Origin: Thermoactinomycetaceae bacterium
Lineage (GTDB): Bacteria; Bacillota; Bacilli; Thermoactinomycetales; Thermoactinomycetaceae
Assembly: GCA_025449975.1 (NCBI GenBank)
Contig: JANWIG010000058.1
Location: forward strand, 29,720-93,719
Direction of reading: 5' to 3'
DNA length: 64,000 bases
The translations under genes and the position numbers were made by a program. Of the stretch, positions 37,626-46,210 are shown one piece after another. Under the pieces are notes generated by a model. That model was not told where the DNA came from. It was given only the letters and a program-made list of their open reading frames with translations, and made no database searches. Each line of letters starts with the position of its first letter. Within the stretch, counting starts at the first letter, position 1.

Positions 37626-38969
37626 TTACGCATTTTGTTGGACACGAGCAATCGAAGCTTCTAAAATATCCAGTCCTTTCTCCAATTGCTCATCCGTTAC
37701 GACCAACGGTGGCAAGAAACGAAGAACATTGGAGTTCAGACCTGCACTCAAAGAGACCAATCCATTTTTCCAAGTATCTTTGACAATTTCAGCTACTGCT
37801 GCAGTTGCTGGTGTTTTGGTTTTACGATCGGTTACCATTTCCATTGCAACCATCGCTCCGAGTCCACGTACATCGCCAATCAACTCATACTTATTCTGCA
37901 TCTCTTTAAAGCGAGCAATCATTTTTTCGCCGATTTCTTGAGCGCGCAGACAAAGATTTTCTTCTTCGATGATGTCAAGCACGGCGAGTCCAGCTGCACA
38001 GGCGACAGGGCTTCCAGCGAAGGTACCACCCAATTGTCCGGCGGCAGGTGCATCCATCAGCTCGGCACGACCGGTAACGGAGCTTAAAGGTAAACCGGCA
38101 GCAATCGATTTGGATGTTGTCATGAGATCAGGAGCTACTCCGTAATGTTCCATCGCAAACAATTTACCTGTTCGGGCGTAACCGGTTTGGATTTCATCTG
38201 CAATCAACAAAATTCCATATTTATCACAAATTTCCCGAATTCCTTTTACGAAGTTAGCGGAAGGAACGATAAATCCTCCCTCCCCTTGAACCGGTTCCAT
38301 AATGATGGCAGCCACATCTTCTGCGGTTACTTCTCCTAGGAACATTTCTTCAATTTGGTTCAAGAGTTGAGCATCCATCTCTTCTGGGGTAACCCCTTCT
38401 GGAGCATGATAATAATACGGATAAGGAATTTTATATGTCTCAGGAGCAAATGGCCCAAAACCAAACTTATATGGTTTCACTTTACTGGTTAATGACATAG
38501 TCATCAGTGTCCGACCATGGTAAGCGCGGCTAAACGATAAAACCGCCTTGCGACCCGTTGCTGCACGAGCAATTTTTATCGCATTTTCAACTGCTTCTGC
38601 CCCACTATTGACAAACATCGTTTTCTTCGCAAAGTTTCCGGGGGTTTTTTCATTGAGCTTCTCAGCCAGTGCAATATAGCTCTCGTAAGGGAATACATGA
38701 AAACAAGTGTGAATGGACTGATCTACTTGCTCATGAACCGCTTTTAATACTTTGGGATGACAGTGACCTACGTTTTGAATCCCGATTCCTCCAGCAAAGT
38801 CAATCAGCGTATTTCCATCCACATCGGTTACTAAAGCCCCACGAGCTTCTTTTACATAGATCGGTGTCACATGATATGGACCCTGCGGAACCGCTTTCAT
38901 CCGGCGCTCATGCAAAGCTTGTGATCCGTTTCCTGGAATGTTTAAGGTGGTAGCAACATTTTTTTCCAT
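37626..38969 (-). CDS. gabT: 4-aminobutyrate / 5-aminovalerate aminotransferase
   Basis: 447-residue class III PLP aminotransferase with GAEAVENAIKIARAATGR, the DEIQTGYARTG motif and PLP lysine in TTSKSIAAGLPLS. It moves the amino group of GABA or 5-aminovalerate to 2-oxoglutarate, giving succinate or glutarate semialdehyde. ATG 38969 after GGAG is chosen; the open frame extends upstream through the leader RNA. The company of gabD, lhgO and glaH suggests that the C5 substrate is used. Expressed behind its own promoter and attenuator-like leader. Confidence 0.9.
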   Translation of the reverse strand: MEKNVATTLNIPGNGSQALHERRMKAVPQGPYHVTPIYVKEARGALVTDVDGNTLIDFAGGIGIQNVGHCHPKVLKAVHEQVDQSIHTCFHVFPYESYIALAEKLNEKTPGNFAKKTMFVNSGAEAVENAIKIARAATGRKAVLSFSRAYHGRTLMTMSLTSKVKPYKFGFGPFAPETYKIPYPYYYHAPEGVTPEEMDAQLLNQIEEMFLGEVTAEDVAAIIMEPVQGEGGFIVPSANFVKGIREICDKYGILLIADEIQTGYARTGKLFAMEHYGVAPDLMTTSKSIAAGLPLSSVTGRAELMDAPAAGQLGGTFAGSPVACAAGLAVLDIIEEENLCLRAQEIGEKMIARFKEMQNKYELIGDVRGLGAMVAMEMVTDRKTKTPATAAVAEIVKDTWKNGLVSLSAGLNSNVLRFLPPLVVTDEQLEKGLDILEASIARVQQNA

Positions 38970-39054
38970 AGTGTAATCACTCCATTCGCGTCTTCTTTTT
39001 CTGGTATTCCTACCGGTTAGGAAGGTGGATTCATCAGCGGTCTCGAAGGTAAAA

Positions 39055-39222
39055 TAAAAAGCCAGTCGAAATCCCCTAAACAGCAACATAACCATGCTGA
39101 TAAGGAATTTGACTGGCTTTTTCGACCGTGATCTCACTTCTGGTATGAAGGAGGACAGACGTAACAGTCAAAACTGAGTAATTCAGTTATTTAGTTGGAT
39201 AAACCTTGGACACCTTCATTGA
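39055..39222 (-). ncRNA. gabT leader: attenuator-like RNA with terminator
   Basis: Terminator stem GCCAGTC.../...GACTGGC (39061-39117 on the plus strand) followed by five T on the transcript. An upstream GACTG (39165-39169) can pair with the CAGTC that forms the terminator's 5' arm (39111-39115), giving two exclusive folds. The pairing GACTG/CAGTC replaces AACTG/CAGTT of the other leaders, a compensatory change. The core between the arms is only weakly similar to the three canonical copies (shared GAGATC and ending GAAAAAGC), so homology is tentative. Confidence 0.55.
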
Positions 39223-39226
39223 GGTC

Positions 39227-39254
39227 ATTATATCAGAAACGAAATTTATTTCAA
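39227..39254 (-). promoter_or_regulatory. sigma-A promoter of gabT leader
   Basis: Minus strand TTGAAA (39249-39254), 16-bp spacer, TATAAT (39227-39232). Transcription would start near 39220, just upstream of the leader structure. Confidence 0.65.
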
Positions 39255-39293
39255 TAATGAAAGATATTATTTTAAAATTAAAATAATAATCCA

Positions 39294-40760
39294 TTAAGCT
39301 TTCATCGTAATCGTCTTAATCGAAGTGAAAAACTCCATGGCAGCTCGTCCTTGTTCACGGGAGTGAGAGCTGGATTCTTTCATTCCACCAAAAGGCGCTT
39401 GTAATTCTACTCCTGAACTTTCTCCGTTGACACGAACGACCCCTGCTTCAATCTCACGCATATAGGTAAATGCTTCATCGAGACGGGTGGTAAACAAGGA
39501 GGCACTCAGACCATATTTAATGCCATTTGCCACTTCGATCGCCTGCTCAAAGTCATCTACTTTGATCATCGCTAACACCGGTCCAAAAATCTCTTCTTGG
39601 GCTAAAGACATATCGGGAGTCACATCTTCAAAGACAGTTGGTTGAATATAATAGCCATGGGCCAATTCTCCCTCTGTCAACGCCTCTCCACCAAATAGAA
39701 GGGTGGCTCCTTCTGCTTTTCCTTTTTCAATCGCAGCTAGAACGCTATCAAACTGGCTCTTTGAGGCAACAGGTCCCATATAGGTTTCGGGATCTAATCC
39801 ATTTCCTACCTTGATTTGTTTTACTTTTTCTAGCACTTTGGCCCGAAACTCATCGTAAACATCTTTCACAACAATCGCGCGGCTTGTCGCCGTACATTTT
39901 TGCCCCGTCGACATCATCGCCGCATTTACAGTCAGCTGTGCCGCTAAATCCAAGTCAGCATGTTTAGTAATAATCGATGGGTTTTTCCCACCTAATTCCA
40001 ATTGATATTTTGCACCACGCTCAACCGCTTTGGAGGCAATCATCCGTCCAACTTGGTTGGATCCCGTAAAGCTAATCGCTTTCACATCCGGATGTTCAAT
40101 GATCGTGTTGCCCACAGTGGACCCCGATCCACTTACCAAATTGATCACTCCAGGTGGGAAACCTGCTTCTTGCAAACATTCAAATACTTTCATCAAAGTA
40201 ACTGTCGCTTCTAAAGCCGGTTTGATCACAACCGTGTTACCATAGATCAGTGCAGGAGCTAGTTTCCAAATTGGAATCGCCACTGGAAAATTCCATGGGG
40301 TAATCAGTCCCACTACTCCAACCGGCACACGAGTGGTAAATAAAAGGGATTCCGCATCACTGGAAGGAATCACATCACCGATCGAATGATACCCTTCTCC
40401 GGCATAATAACGTAAAATCGCCACTCCCCGCGCGGTTTCTCCTTTTCCCTCCGCGAGGGTTTTTCCCATTTCACGAGTTAGTGTTTCCCCAATCTCATCG
40501 ATCCGTTTTTCGAGAATATCGGCTGCTTTACGCAAATATTCGCCACGAGCTACGGGAGAAAGACGAGCCCAGCTATGACTAGCCTTTTTCGCTGCAGCAA
40601 TGGCTGCTTCCACTTCTTCTGTCGTCGACAATGGTGCGTACCCAACAATATCTCTTGTGTCTGCTGGATTCACGCTCGCCTGATACTTTCCGGAAGCAGG
40701 CTCCATCCATTCTCCATTGATTAGATTGCGATATTTTTTTGCTTCTACTTTTAATGTCAT
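39294..40760 (-). CDS. gabD: Succinate/glutarate semialdehyde dehydrogenase
   Basis: 488-residue NAD(P)-dependent aldehyde dehydrogenase. Catalytic cysteine in [11 protein letters not shown], general base glutamate in [10 protein letters not shown], cofactor loop GSNQVGR. It oxidises the product of GabT. The C-terminal part ([26 protein letters not shown]) is also seen in 2,5-dioxovalerate and glutarate semialdehyde dehydrogenases, so the C5 substrate is plausible. GGAGG lies 10 nt before the ATG. Confidence 0.88.
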   Translation of the reverse strand: MTLKVEAKKYRNLINGEWMEPASGKYQASVNPADTRDIVGYAPLSTTEEVEAAIAAAKKASHSWARLSPVARGEYLRKAADILEKRIDEIGETLTREMGKTLAEGKGETARGVAILRYYAGEGYHSIGDVIPSSDAESLLFTTRVPVGVVGLITPWNFPVAIPIWKLAPALIYGNTVVIKPALEATVTLMKVFECLQEAGFPPGVINLVSGSGSTVGNTIIEHPDVKAISFTGSNQVGRMIASKAVERGAKYQLELGGKNPSIITKHADLDLAAQLTVNAAMMSTGQKCTATSRAIVVKDVYDEFRAKVLEKVKQIKVGNGLDPETYMGPVASKSQFDSVLAAIEKGKAEGATLLFGGEALTEGELAHGYYIQPTVFEDVTPDMSLAQEEIFGPVLAMIKVDDFEQAIEVANGIKYGLSASLFTTRLDEAFTYMREIEAGVVRVNGESSGVELQAPFGGMKESSSHSREQGRAAMEFFTSIKTITMKA

Positions 40761-40820
40761 CTTTCCCCAACCTCCTAAGGGTATTATTCAACTTTAATCT
40801 ATACAAAGTTTCATAAGGCG

Positions 40821-40868
40821 AAAGAAGGAAGAGACCGCCGCTAGATAATGATCTGAGCGTGCTCTTCC
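40821..40868 (-). terminator. Terminator-like hairpin between lhgO and gabD
   Basis: Minus strand GGAAGAG / CTCTTCC with a long loop, then TTCTTT. It may reduce read-through from lhgO into gabD. Confidence 0.45.
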
Positions 40869-40910
40869 CTCTGTCAAACAGACTTAGCGTATAGGGTGAT
40901 GTTACTGTCT

Positions 40911-42113
40911 CTAGTTCACTTTCTCTTGGACACGTTCAGCAACATATTTTCCGATTTGAATCGAAGCAGTCGCTGCCGGAGACGGCGCGTTACATACATG
41001 AATGCTATTTTTCCCTGGGACGATATAAAAATCGTCCACCAAGCTACCATCTGATTTTAGAGCTTGCGCACGTACACCCGCATGCGTTGGAATCAAATCA
41101 TCTGCTTGAATCTCAGGAATCAGTTCTTGCAGGCTTTTTACAAATCGGGCTTTACTGAAAGAACGAGCGTATTCATGAATCGCTTCTTTCCAGAACTTGC
41201 CTGCCATTTTCCAGAGACCTGCATAGGACAACGCTTCAGCCAAATCTTTTAAGTTGATATCGGTTTTTTTGTATCCTTCCCGCTTAAAGCTAAGCACAGC
41301 GTTGGGACCGGCATCGACGCGACCATCGATCATCCGTGTATAATGAACCCCAAGAAATGGGAATGCTGGATTAGGAACAGGATAAATTAAGTGCTTGACT
41401 AAATAACGTTTCTCAGGTTTGAGTTCATAATACTCTCCACGGAAAGGAAGAATTTTTACGTCGGTTTTGATACCGGTCTTTTTCGCAACACGGTCACTAT
41501 GAAGACCAGCACAGTTAATCATAAAACGAGCTTGGAAGGTTCCTTGGGTTGTCTCTATTTCGACACTATCGCCCTTTTCTAAGGTTCGTTCCACTCGTGT
41601 ATTGAGACGTAAATCTCCACCATTTTGTTCAATGATCTCAGCAAATTTTTCTGCCACTTGTTTATAATTGACGATCCCCGCCATTGGAACATGAATCGCA
41701 GCCAAACCATTTACATGTGGTTCAATCTCTTTTAATTCTTCTGCCGTAATCTTTTTGATGGCTAATTCATTTTGCAAACCGCGCTCATATAAATTATCTA
41801 GCAAAGGAAGCTCTTCTTGCTTAGTGGCAACAATGACTTTGCCGCAAATTTCATGCTTGATCCCATGTTTCTGACAAAATTCTGTCATACTTCTGCTACC
41901 TTCACGGGCAAATCGTGCTTTAAAACTCCCCGGTTTATAATAGATTCCGGAGTGAATCACTCCACTATTGTGACCTGTCTGATGCTCGGCCCAACTCGCT
42001 TCTTTCTCGAGTACAAGAATACGGGCATTTGGAAAGCGCTCAGTCAAAGCCATTCCAGTGGAGAGTCCGACGATTCCACCACCCACTATCGCAAAATCAT
42101 ACATAGTTGCCAT
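40911..42113 (-). CDS. lhgO: L-2-hydroxyglutarate oxidase
   Basis: 400-residue FAD-dependent enzyme that oxidises L-2-hydroxyglutarate to 2-oxoglutarate, passing electrons to the quinone pool or oxygen. It begins FAIVGGGIVGLSTG (FAD Rossmann motif) and has the family signature HQTGHNSGVIHSGIYYKPGS at about residues 45-65. It lies 22 bp after glaH1, as in the csiD-lhgO order of enterobacteria. AAAGGA is 11 nt before the ATG. Confidence 0.93.
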   Translation of the reverse strand: MATMYDFAIVGGGIVGLSTGMALTERFPNARILVLEKEASWAEHQTGHNSGVIHSGIYYKPGSFKARFAREGSRSMTEFCQKHGIKHEICGKVIVATKQEELPLLDNLYERGLQNELAIKKITAEELKEIEPHVNGLAAIHVPMAGIVNYKQVAEKFAEIIEQNGGDLRLNTRVERTLEKGDSVEIETTQGTFQARFMINCAGLHSDRVAKKTGIKTDVKILPFRGEYYELKPEKRYLVKHLIYPVPNPAFPFLGVHYTRMIDGRVDAGPNAVLSFKREGYKKTDINLKDLAEALSYAGLWKMAGKFWKEAIHEYARSFSKARFVKSLQELIPEIQADDLIPTHAGVRAQALKSDGSLVDDFYIVPGKNSIHVCNAPSPAATASIQIGKYVAERVQEKVN

Positions 42114-42135
42114 CTTCTACACGTTCCTTTCCACC

Positions 42136-43074
42136 TTAGAACTGGGCAAATACCCCGCGTTGTCTCATCAATTCACGGAATAAATCAGGATGTTCCTCAA
42201 AAGGAGCCCGACCATGAACCCAGAACAAGTTATTGCACATAATCAAATCACCCACTGGTAGCTTTAGCGCATGCGTGGATGGACTATTTTCCATTGAGTC
42301 AGATAGATCTTTGAGATATTTTGCTTGCTCAATCGTTTCTGGATAAACAAATTGATCAATAAAGCAGATACAAGTTTGGTTGTTGTGTTGGAAGAATGTC
42401 GAACGTTGTACTATTTGTTGCACGTTTTTACTTGGTGGTGCTTTATAGGTAAATTTGTAAGAAGCAAGTGGATGTTTACTAAATTTCTCGAGATCTTCCC
42501 AGTCATCTAAATGAAGTAAGCGGGATTCTCCCCCTACAGCATTTTTCTCTTGCATTTTCATCATGAGTAGCCAATCGGTTGGCTCATCGACGAAGGTTCC
42601 ATCCGTATGAAGCGTAAAGAGACGATAAGCCTGACGTAGATAGGAATCGCTTGCATCGGTGTGTTTTACGGTAAACCGTGCATAGAATTTTCCGGTCATG
42701 GCGTCAAAGTTGGCCGTTCCTACATTGTGAGTAATCGCTGTAGCAAATTTTACAAATTCATCTGGATCTGTGGTTACCCCTTGAACACCGATCGTAAACG
42801 CACCAGACTCCCGATCATGTAAGATCGCACGAATCGTATCTTGGAAGGAAGAACCCAATAGTTCATTCAGTTTTCCAGCCATAATATAGCGCATATACGG
42901 GATATACTCCAACGTTTGAGGATTATCTTTGGCAAAGAAATCAAAGAATTCACGGAGACGATCTTCATTCAACTCAATATGATACATCCGTTTGTGGATC
43001 GGATGTGGTTTCACTTCATATCCAGCTTGTTTTTGTACAAACTTCTGATTGAAAGCTTTTTCTAACACACTCAT
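42136..43074 (-). CDS. glaH: Glutarate 2-hydroxylase (CsiD/GlaH), copy 1
   Basis: 312-residue Fe(II)/2-oxoglutarate-dependent dioxygenase; family members convert glutarate to L-2-hydroxyglutarate. Metal ligands are in the HxD motif LHTDG (His156, Asp158) and the distal His287, with Arg289 positioned for 2-oxoglutarate. ATG 43074 follows GGAG by 8 nt. It is preceded by a promoter and a leader RNA with terminator. It shares nearly all central residues with copy 2 at 44929. Confidence 0.93.
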   Translation of the reverse strand: MSVLEKAFNQKFVQKQAGYEVKPHPIHKRMYHIELNEDRLREFFDFFAKDNPQTLEYIPYMRYIMAGKLNELLGSSFQDTIRAILHDRESGAFTIGVQGVTTDPDEFVKFATAITHNVGTANFDAMTGKFYARFTVKHTDASDSYLRQAYRLFTLHTDGTFVDEPTDWLLMMKMQEKNAVGGESRLLHLDDWEDLEKFSKHPLASYKFTYKAPPSKNVQQIVQRSTFFQHNNQTCICFIDQFVYPETIEQAKYLKDLSDSMENSPSTHALKLPVGDLIMCNNLFWVHGRAPFEEHPDLFRELMRQRGVFAQF

Positions 43075-43121
43075 CCACCATTCTCCTCTCAATACTTTTG
43101 ATATCTTCTAGTTTTACTCAA

Positions 43122-43307
43122 TAAAAAACCAGTTATATCCATCCATGAACAAATATCCACGAATGACATAACTGGCTTCGATCCACTTTTCATCTCCGAT
43201 TTCTCGGAGTCCAGAAGATTCATCAGTTTTTTCCCATATGCATTTATTTGCAGTCTTTCCCTTTATTCATTGATCTTGAAAGCGCAAACTTTCTAGGAAT
43301 GAATAAA
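43122..43307 (-). ncRNA. Leader RNA (riboswitch/attenuator candidate) upstream of glaH copy 1
   Basis: From 5' to 3' of the transcript: hairpin A (arms about 43263-43307) with conserved CTAGAAAG and CTTTCAAGA segments; linker; P1 5' strand AACTG (43224-43228); P2 ATCT/GGAT; P3 CTCCGA-GAAA-TCGGAG; then GCCAGTTAT, which either closes P1 or starts a terminator (43129-43175) with six T. The copy at 45916-46088 has the same layout with compensatory changes. Ligand unknown. Confidence 0.8.
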
Positions 43308-43400
43308 TGAAGTAAGAAAGACCCATTTTAAATAGTCAAAAACGTTGATTTTTAATGACTCAAGAATGGGATTCTTTTTCTCCGGAAGGATCCCAAAAAT

Positions 43401-43430
43401 AGTATATTATCTTTAGTAAGGTTATGTCAA
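43401..43430 (-). promoter_or_regulatory. sigma-A promoter of glaH copy 1
   Basis: Minus strand TTGACA (43425-43430), 18-bp spacer, TATACT (43401-43406). The transcript would carry a leader of about 320 nt. Confidence 0.7.
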
Positions 43431-43458
43431 CTTTTTGTCTAATTAACATGGAAGCTAT

Positions 43459-44730
43459 TTATACCCAGCCGCGTAATTTCATGGCATCGGCATGTTTTTT
43501 CAGTCCCACCATATATGCCGCAAGTCTGGTTCCTACATTTCTCTCTTTGGCTACTGTCATCGTGTTGACAAAAGCAGCAACCATTTTCTCTTCTAGTTTT
43601 TTCTCTACTTCCTCTGCTGACCAATAGTAACCTTGATTGTTTTGAACCCATTCAAAATAAGAGACGGTGACTCCACCCGCATTGGCAAGAACATCTGGCA
43701 CGATGAGAATTCCGCGTTTGTTTAAGATCTCTTCCGCCTCTGCAGTGGTCGGACCATTGGCGGCTTCTACAAGGATCGACGCTTGAATCAATGGCGCATT
43801 TTTCTCCGTAATTTGATTTTCCAGAGCCGCGGGGACAAGAATATCACATTCTCTTGTTAATAGATCCGCATTGGTGATCACGTCATCAAATTGGTTGGTG
43901 ACAAGCCCAAATGAATCTCTTTTTTCTAGCAAAGATGGAATCTCTAAGCCTTTTGGATCATAGAGAGCCCCGTAAGCATCACTGATACCAATTACTTTGA
44001 TGCCAGCATCATAACAGATTTTGGCTAGATTTCCCCCAACGTTGCCAAACCCTTGAATGATTACAGAGAGGTCTTCCGGTTTTTTATTTTTTAACTTCGC
44101 TGCTTCGCGTAGTGCGATAAACACACCAAGAGCGGTTGCCCGTTCACGACCACGGGATCCTCCGAGTGCGACAGGTTTTCCCGTAATAAAACCAGGTTTG
44201 TCCATTTCATTGATGGTGGTGTATTCATCGAGCATCCAAGACATTACTTGGGGGCTGGTATAAACGTCGGGTGCGGGGATGTCTTTGCTTGGACCGACGA
44301 TCTGGCTAATCGCTCGTACATAACCTCTGGCCACTCTTTCTAATTCAGGGAAAGACATATGGCGTGGATCACAAACGACGCCACCTTTTCCACCGCCAAA
44401 GGGGAGATCAAAGAGACCACATTTAATACTCATCCAGATAGAGAGTGCTTTTACTTCTTCTGCGGTTACATCGGGATGAAAGCGAATTCCTCCTTTGGCT
44501 GGCCCCACTGCCGTCGTATGTTGGGAACGGTATCCTGTAAAAATTTCTACTTTTCCATCGTCCATCCGTACTGGAATCCGCACTTCAAGAAAACGAAGGG
44601 GTTCTTTCAACAGCTCATAGGTTGCTTCATCATAATCTAGTTTCCCAAGGGCTTCTTTTACAATTTTTTGGGTGTTTTCCAATAGTGTCGCTGCGCGTTG
44701 CTTTCCCTGTTCATTAATCATTGTACTCAT
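43459..44730 (-). CDS. Glutamate dehydrogenase (GudB/RocG type), copy 2
   Basis: 423 residues with FGGGKGGVVCDPR, GPAKGGIRFHP and GFGNVGG. It is a clear paralogue of the enzyme at 17028 but has an extended N-terminus (MSTMINEQGKQRAATLLENT). ATG 44730 lies about 10 nt after AGGAG. Placed between the two glaH copies, it would interconvert the 2-oxoglutarate made by LhgO and glutamate, recycling the amino acceptor for GabT. Confidence 0.93.
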   Translation of the reverse strand: MSTMINEQGKQRAATLLENTQKIVKEALGKLDYDEATYELLKEPLRFLEVRIPVRMDDGKVEIFTGYRSQHTTAVGPAKGGIRFHPDVTAEEVKALSIWMSIKCGLFDLPFGGGKGGVVCDPRHMSFPELERVARGYVRAISQIVGPSKDIPAPDVYTSPQVMSWMLDEYTTINEMDKPGFITGKPVALGGSRGRERATALGVFIALREAAKLKNKKPEDLSVIIQGFGNVGGNLAKICYDAGIKVIGISDAYGALYDPKGLEIPSLLEKRDSFGLVTNQFDDVITNADLLTRECDILVPAALENQITEKNAPLIQASILVEAANGPTTAEAEEILNKRGILIVPDVLANAGGVTVSYFEWVQNNQGYYWSAEEVEKKLEEKMVAAFVNTMTVAKERNVGTRLAAYMVGLKKHADAMKLRGWV

Positions 44731-44762
44731 ATCATCTATTCTCCTAATCAATCGTTTTTGTT

Positions 44763-44818
44763 TAAAAAAAAAGCCAGTTAAAATGATTTTAACTGGCCCT
44801 GGTAAAACAATGTTTACC
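44763..44818 (-). terminator. Leader terminator upstream of gdh copy 2
   Basis: Perfect hairpin GCCAGTTAAAA / TTTTAACTGGC (44773-44797) with at least eight T, preceded by a second hairpin GGTAAA / TTTACC (44801-44818). It has the same GCCAGTTA arm as the glaH leaders. I could not find a competing P1 strand, so it may be the glaH2 terminator or an attenuator with a different sensor. Confidence 0.7.
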
Positions 44819-44928
44819 CTATGATCGCTAAGGAAAGAGACATTAAAGGCAAGGCGTAAAGCTAATCCGAATCTTCAAGCTACATCTCGACAATTGCTAA
44901 CTAACATCATCAAATGAGTCAAAAGCTG

Positions 44929-45867
44929 TTAGAACTGGGCGAACAATCCACGTTGTCTCATTAATTCACGGAACAAGTCAGGATGTTTTTCAAAAGCAGC
45001 TCGACCGTGCATCCAGAAGGTGTTGTTGATCATAATCAGGTCACCAATTGGCAATTTAATTGCTTTAGTTGCTGGAGAGTTTTCCGCTGAGTCAGATAGT
45101 TCTTTGAGATATTTGGCTTGTTCAATCGTTTCTGGGTAGACAAATTGGTCAATAAAGCAAATGCAAGTTCCATTGTTTTGTTGATAGAATGTAGGACGTT
45201 CTACAATTTGTTGAACGTTCTTACTTGGTGGCGCTTTGTAAGTGAATTTATAGGAAGCAAGCGGGTGCTTACTAAACTTTTCTAAGTCTTCCCAATCGTC
45301 TAAGTGCATGAGACGTGATTCTCCACCTGCGGCATTTTTTTCTTGCATTTTCATCATGAGTAACCAATCGGTTGGCTCATCGACGAAGGTTCCGTCTGTA
45401 TGAAGCGTAAAGAGACGGTAAGCTTGGCGCAGATAGGAGTCACTGGCATCGGTGTGTTTTACGGTAAACCGAGCGTAGAAGGTTCCGGTCATAGCGTCAT
45501 AGTTAGCGGTTCCCACATTGTGGGTAATGGCTGTTGCGAATTTGACGAAGTCGTCGGTGTTGTCCGTTGTTCCTTGTACACCGATGGTAAATCCACCTGT
45601 TTGACGATCATGCAGGATATCACGAATGAGTTGCGCAAAGTCGTCACCAAAGAGTTCACGTAGTTTTCCTGCTACGATGTAGCGCATATACGGGAGGTAC
45701 TCTAAGGCTTGGGGGGTATAGTTTTTAAAGGTGTCGAAGAACTCACGAAGTCGTTCTTCGTTTAGTACAATGTGATACATCCGATGGTGATTCGGATTGG
45801 GTTGTACTTCAAAACGATCATTTTTTTGAAGATGTGTTAAGTAACTCTTCTCTTTTACAATGGTCAT
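44929..45867 (-). CDS. glaH: Glutarate 2-hydroxylase (CsiD/GlaH), copy 2
   Basis: 312 residues, same length as copy 1, with the LHTDG metal motif and the distal His in FWMHGRAAFEKHPDLFRELM. Differences from copy 1 cluster in the N-terminal 30 residues and at scattered surface positions. ATG 45867 lies 8 nt after GGAGG. The long leader starts from a strong sigma-A promoter. Retention of two intact copies suggests different expression or substrate range. Confidence 0.92.
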   Translation of the reverse strand: MTIVKEKSYLTHLQKNDRFEVQPNPNHHRMYHIVLNEERLREFFDTFKNYTPQALEYLPYMRYIVAGKLRELFGDDFAQLIRDILHDRQTGGFTIGVQGTTDNTDDFVKFATAITHNVGTANYDAMTGTFYARFTVKHTDASDSYLRQAYRLFTLHTDGTFVDEPTDWLLMMKMQEKNAAGGESRLMHLDDWEDLEKFSKHPLASYKFTYKAPPSKNVQQIVERPTFYQQNNGTCICFIDQFVYPETIEQAKYLKELSDSAENSPATKAIKLPIGDLIMINNTFWMHGRAAFEKHPDLFRELMRQRGLFAQF

Positions 45868-45915
45868 TGTAAATTCCTCCTGCAAGAAATATGAATATTC
45901 TTCGCCGATTGCAAG

Positions 45916-46088
45916 TAAAAAGCCAGTTATATCATTCATGACCAAACAATGGATGAATGTATAACTGGCTTCGATCTACTTTAATGCTCCGATCTCTCGG
46001 AGTTCAGAAGATTCGTCAGTTTTTTGCCTGCATGGCGATAGAATAATCATTCACTGCTCTTGAAAGAGGTAATCTTTCTAGAAGTGAA
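45916..46088 (-). ncRNA. Leader RNA (riboswitch/attenuator candidate) upstream of glaH copy 2
   Basis: Hairpin A: TTCACTTCTAGAAAG ... CTTTCAAGAGCAGTGAA (46050-46088). Then P1 5' strand AACTG (46017-46021), P2 ATCT/AGAT, P3 CTCCGA-GAGA-TCGGAG and GCCAGTTAT shared with the terminator (45922-45969, T run 45916-45921). Relative to the glaH1 leader, hairpin A shows TTCACT/AGTGAA for TTCATT/AATGAA, a base-pair-preserving change. The core is not one of the classes I recognise. Confidence 0.82.
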
Positions 46089-46108
46089 CTCGTTTTAGGT
46101 TTAAGTAT

Positions 46109-46137
46109 ATGATAGCGCCTTATTTGGATGATGTCAA
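46109..46137 (-). promoter_or_regulatory. sigma-A promoter of glaH copy 2
   Basis: Minus strand TTGACA (46132-46137), 17-bp spacer, TATCAT (46109-46114). The transcript should start near 46102, immediately before hairpin A. Confidence 0.8.
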
Positions 46138-46210
46138 TATCTTTTTTAACTAAAGAATAAAAGATGTTATTTAAATAGGTTGTAACATGTTTAGTAACTG
46201 TTGTAATCCT

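Noticed and set aside
43200..43228. CTGATGA in the leader RNAs as a hammerhead ribozyme core
   Set aside because: The glaH2 copy reads CTGACGA, no matching GAAA and cleavage site were found, and the pairing with the terminator arm explains the conservation better.
45916..46088. T-box leader
   Set aside because: No T-box consensus (AGGGTGGNACCGCG) or specifier-loop layout, and downstream genes are not aminoacyl-tRNA or amino acid biosynthesis genes.
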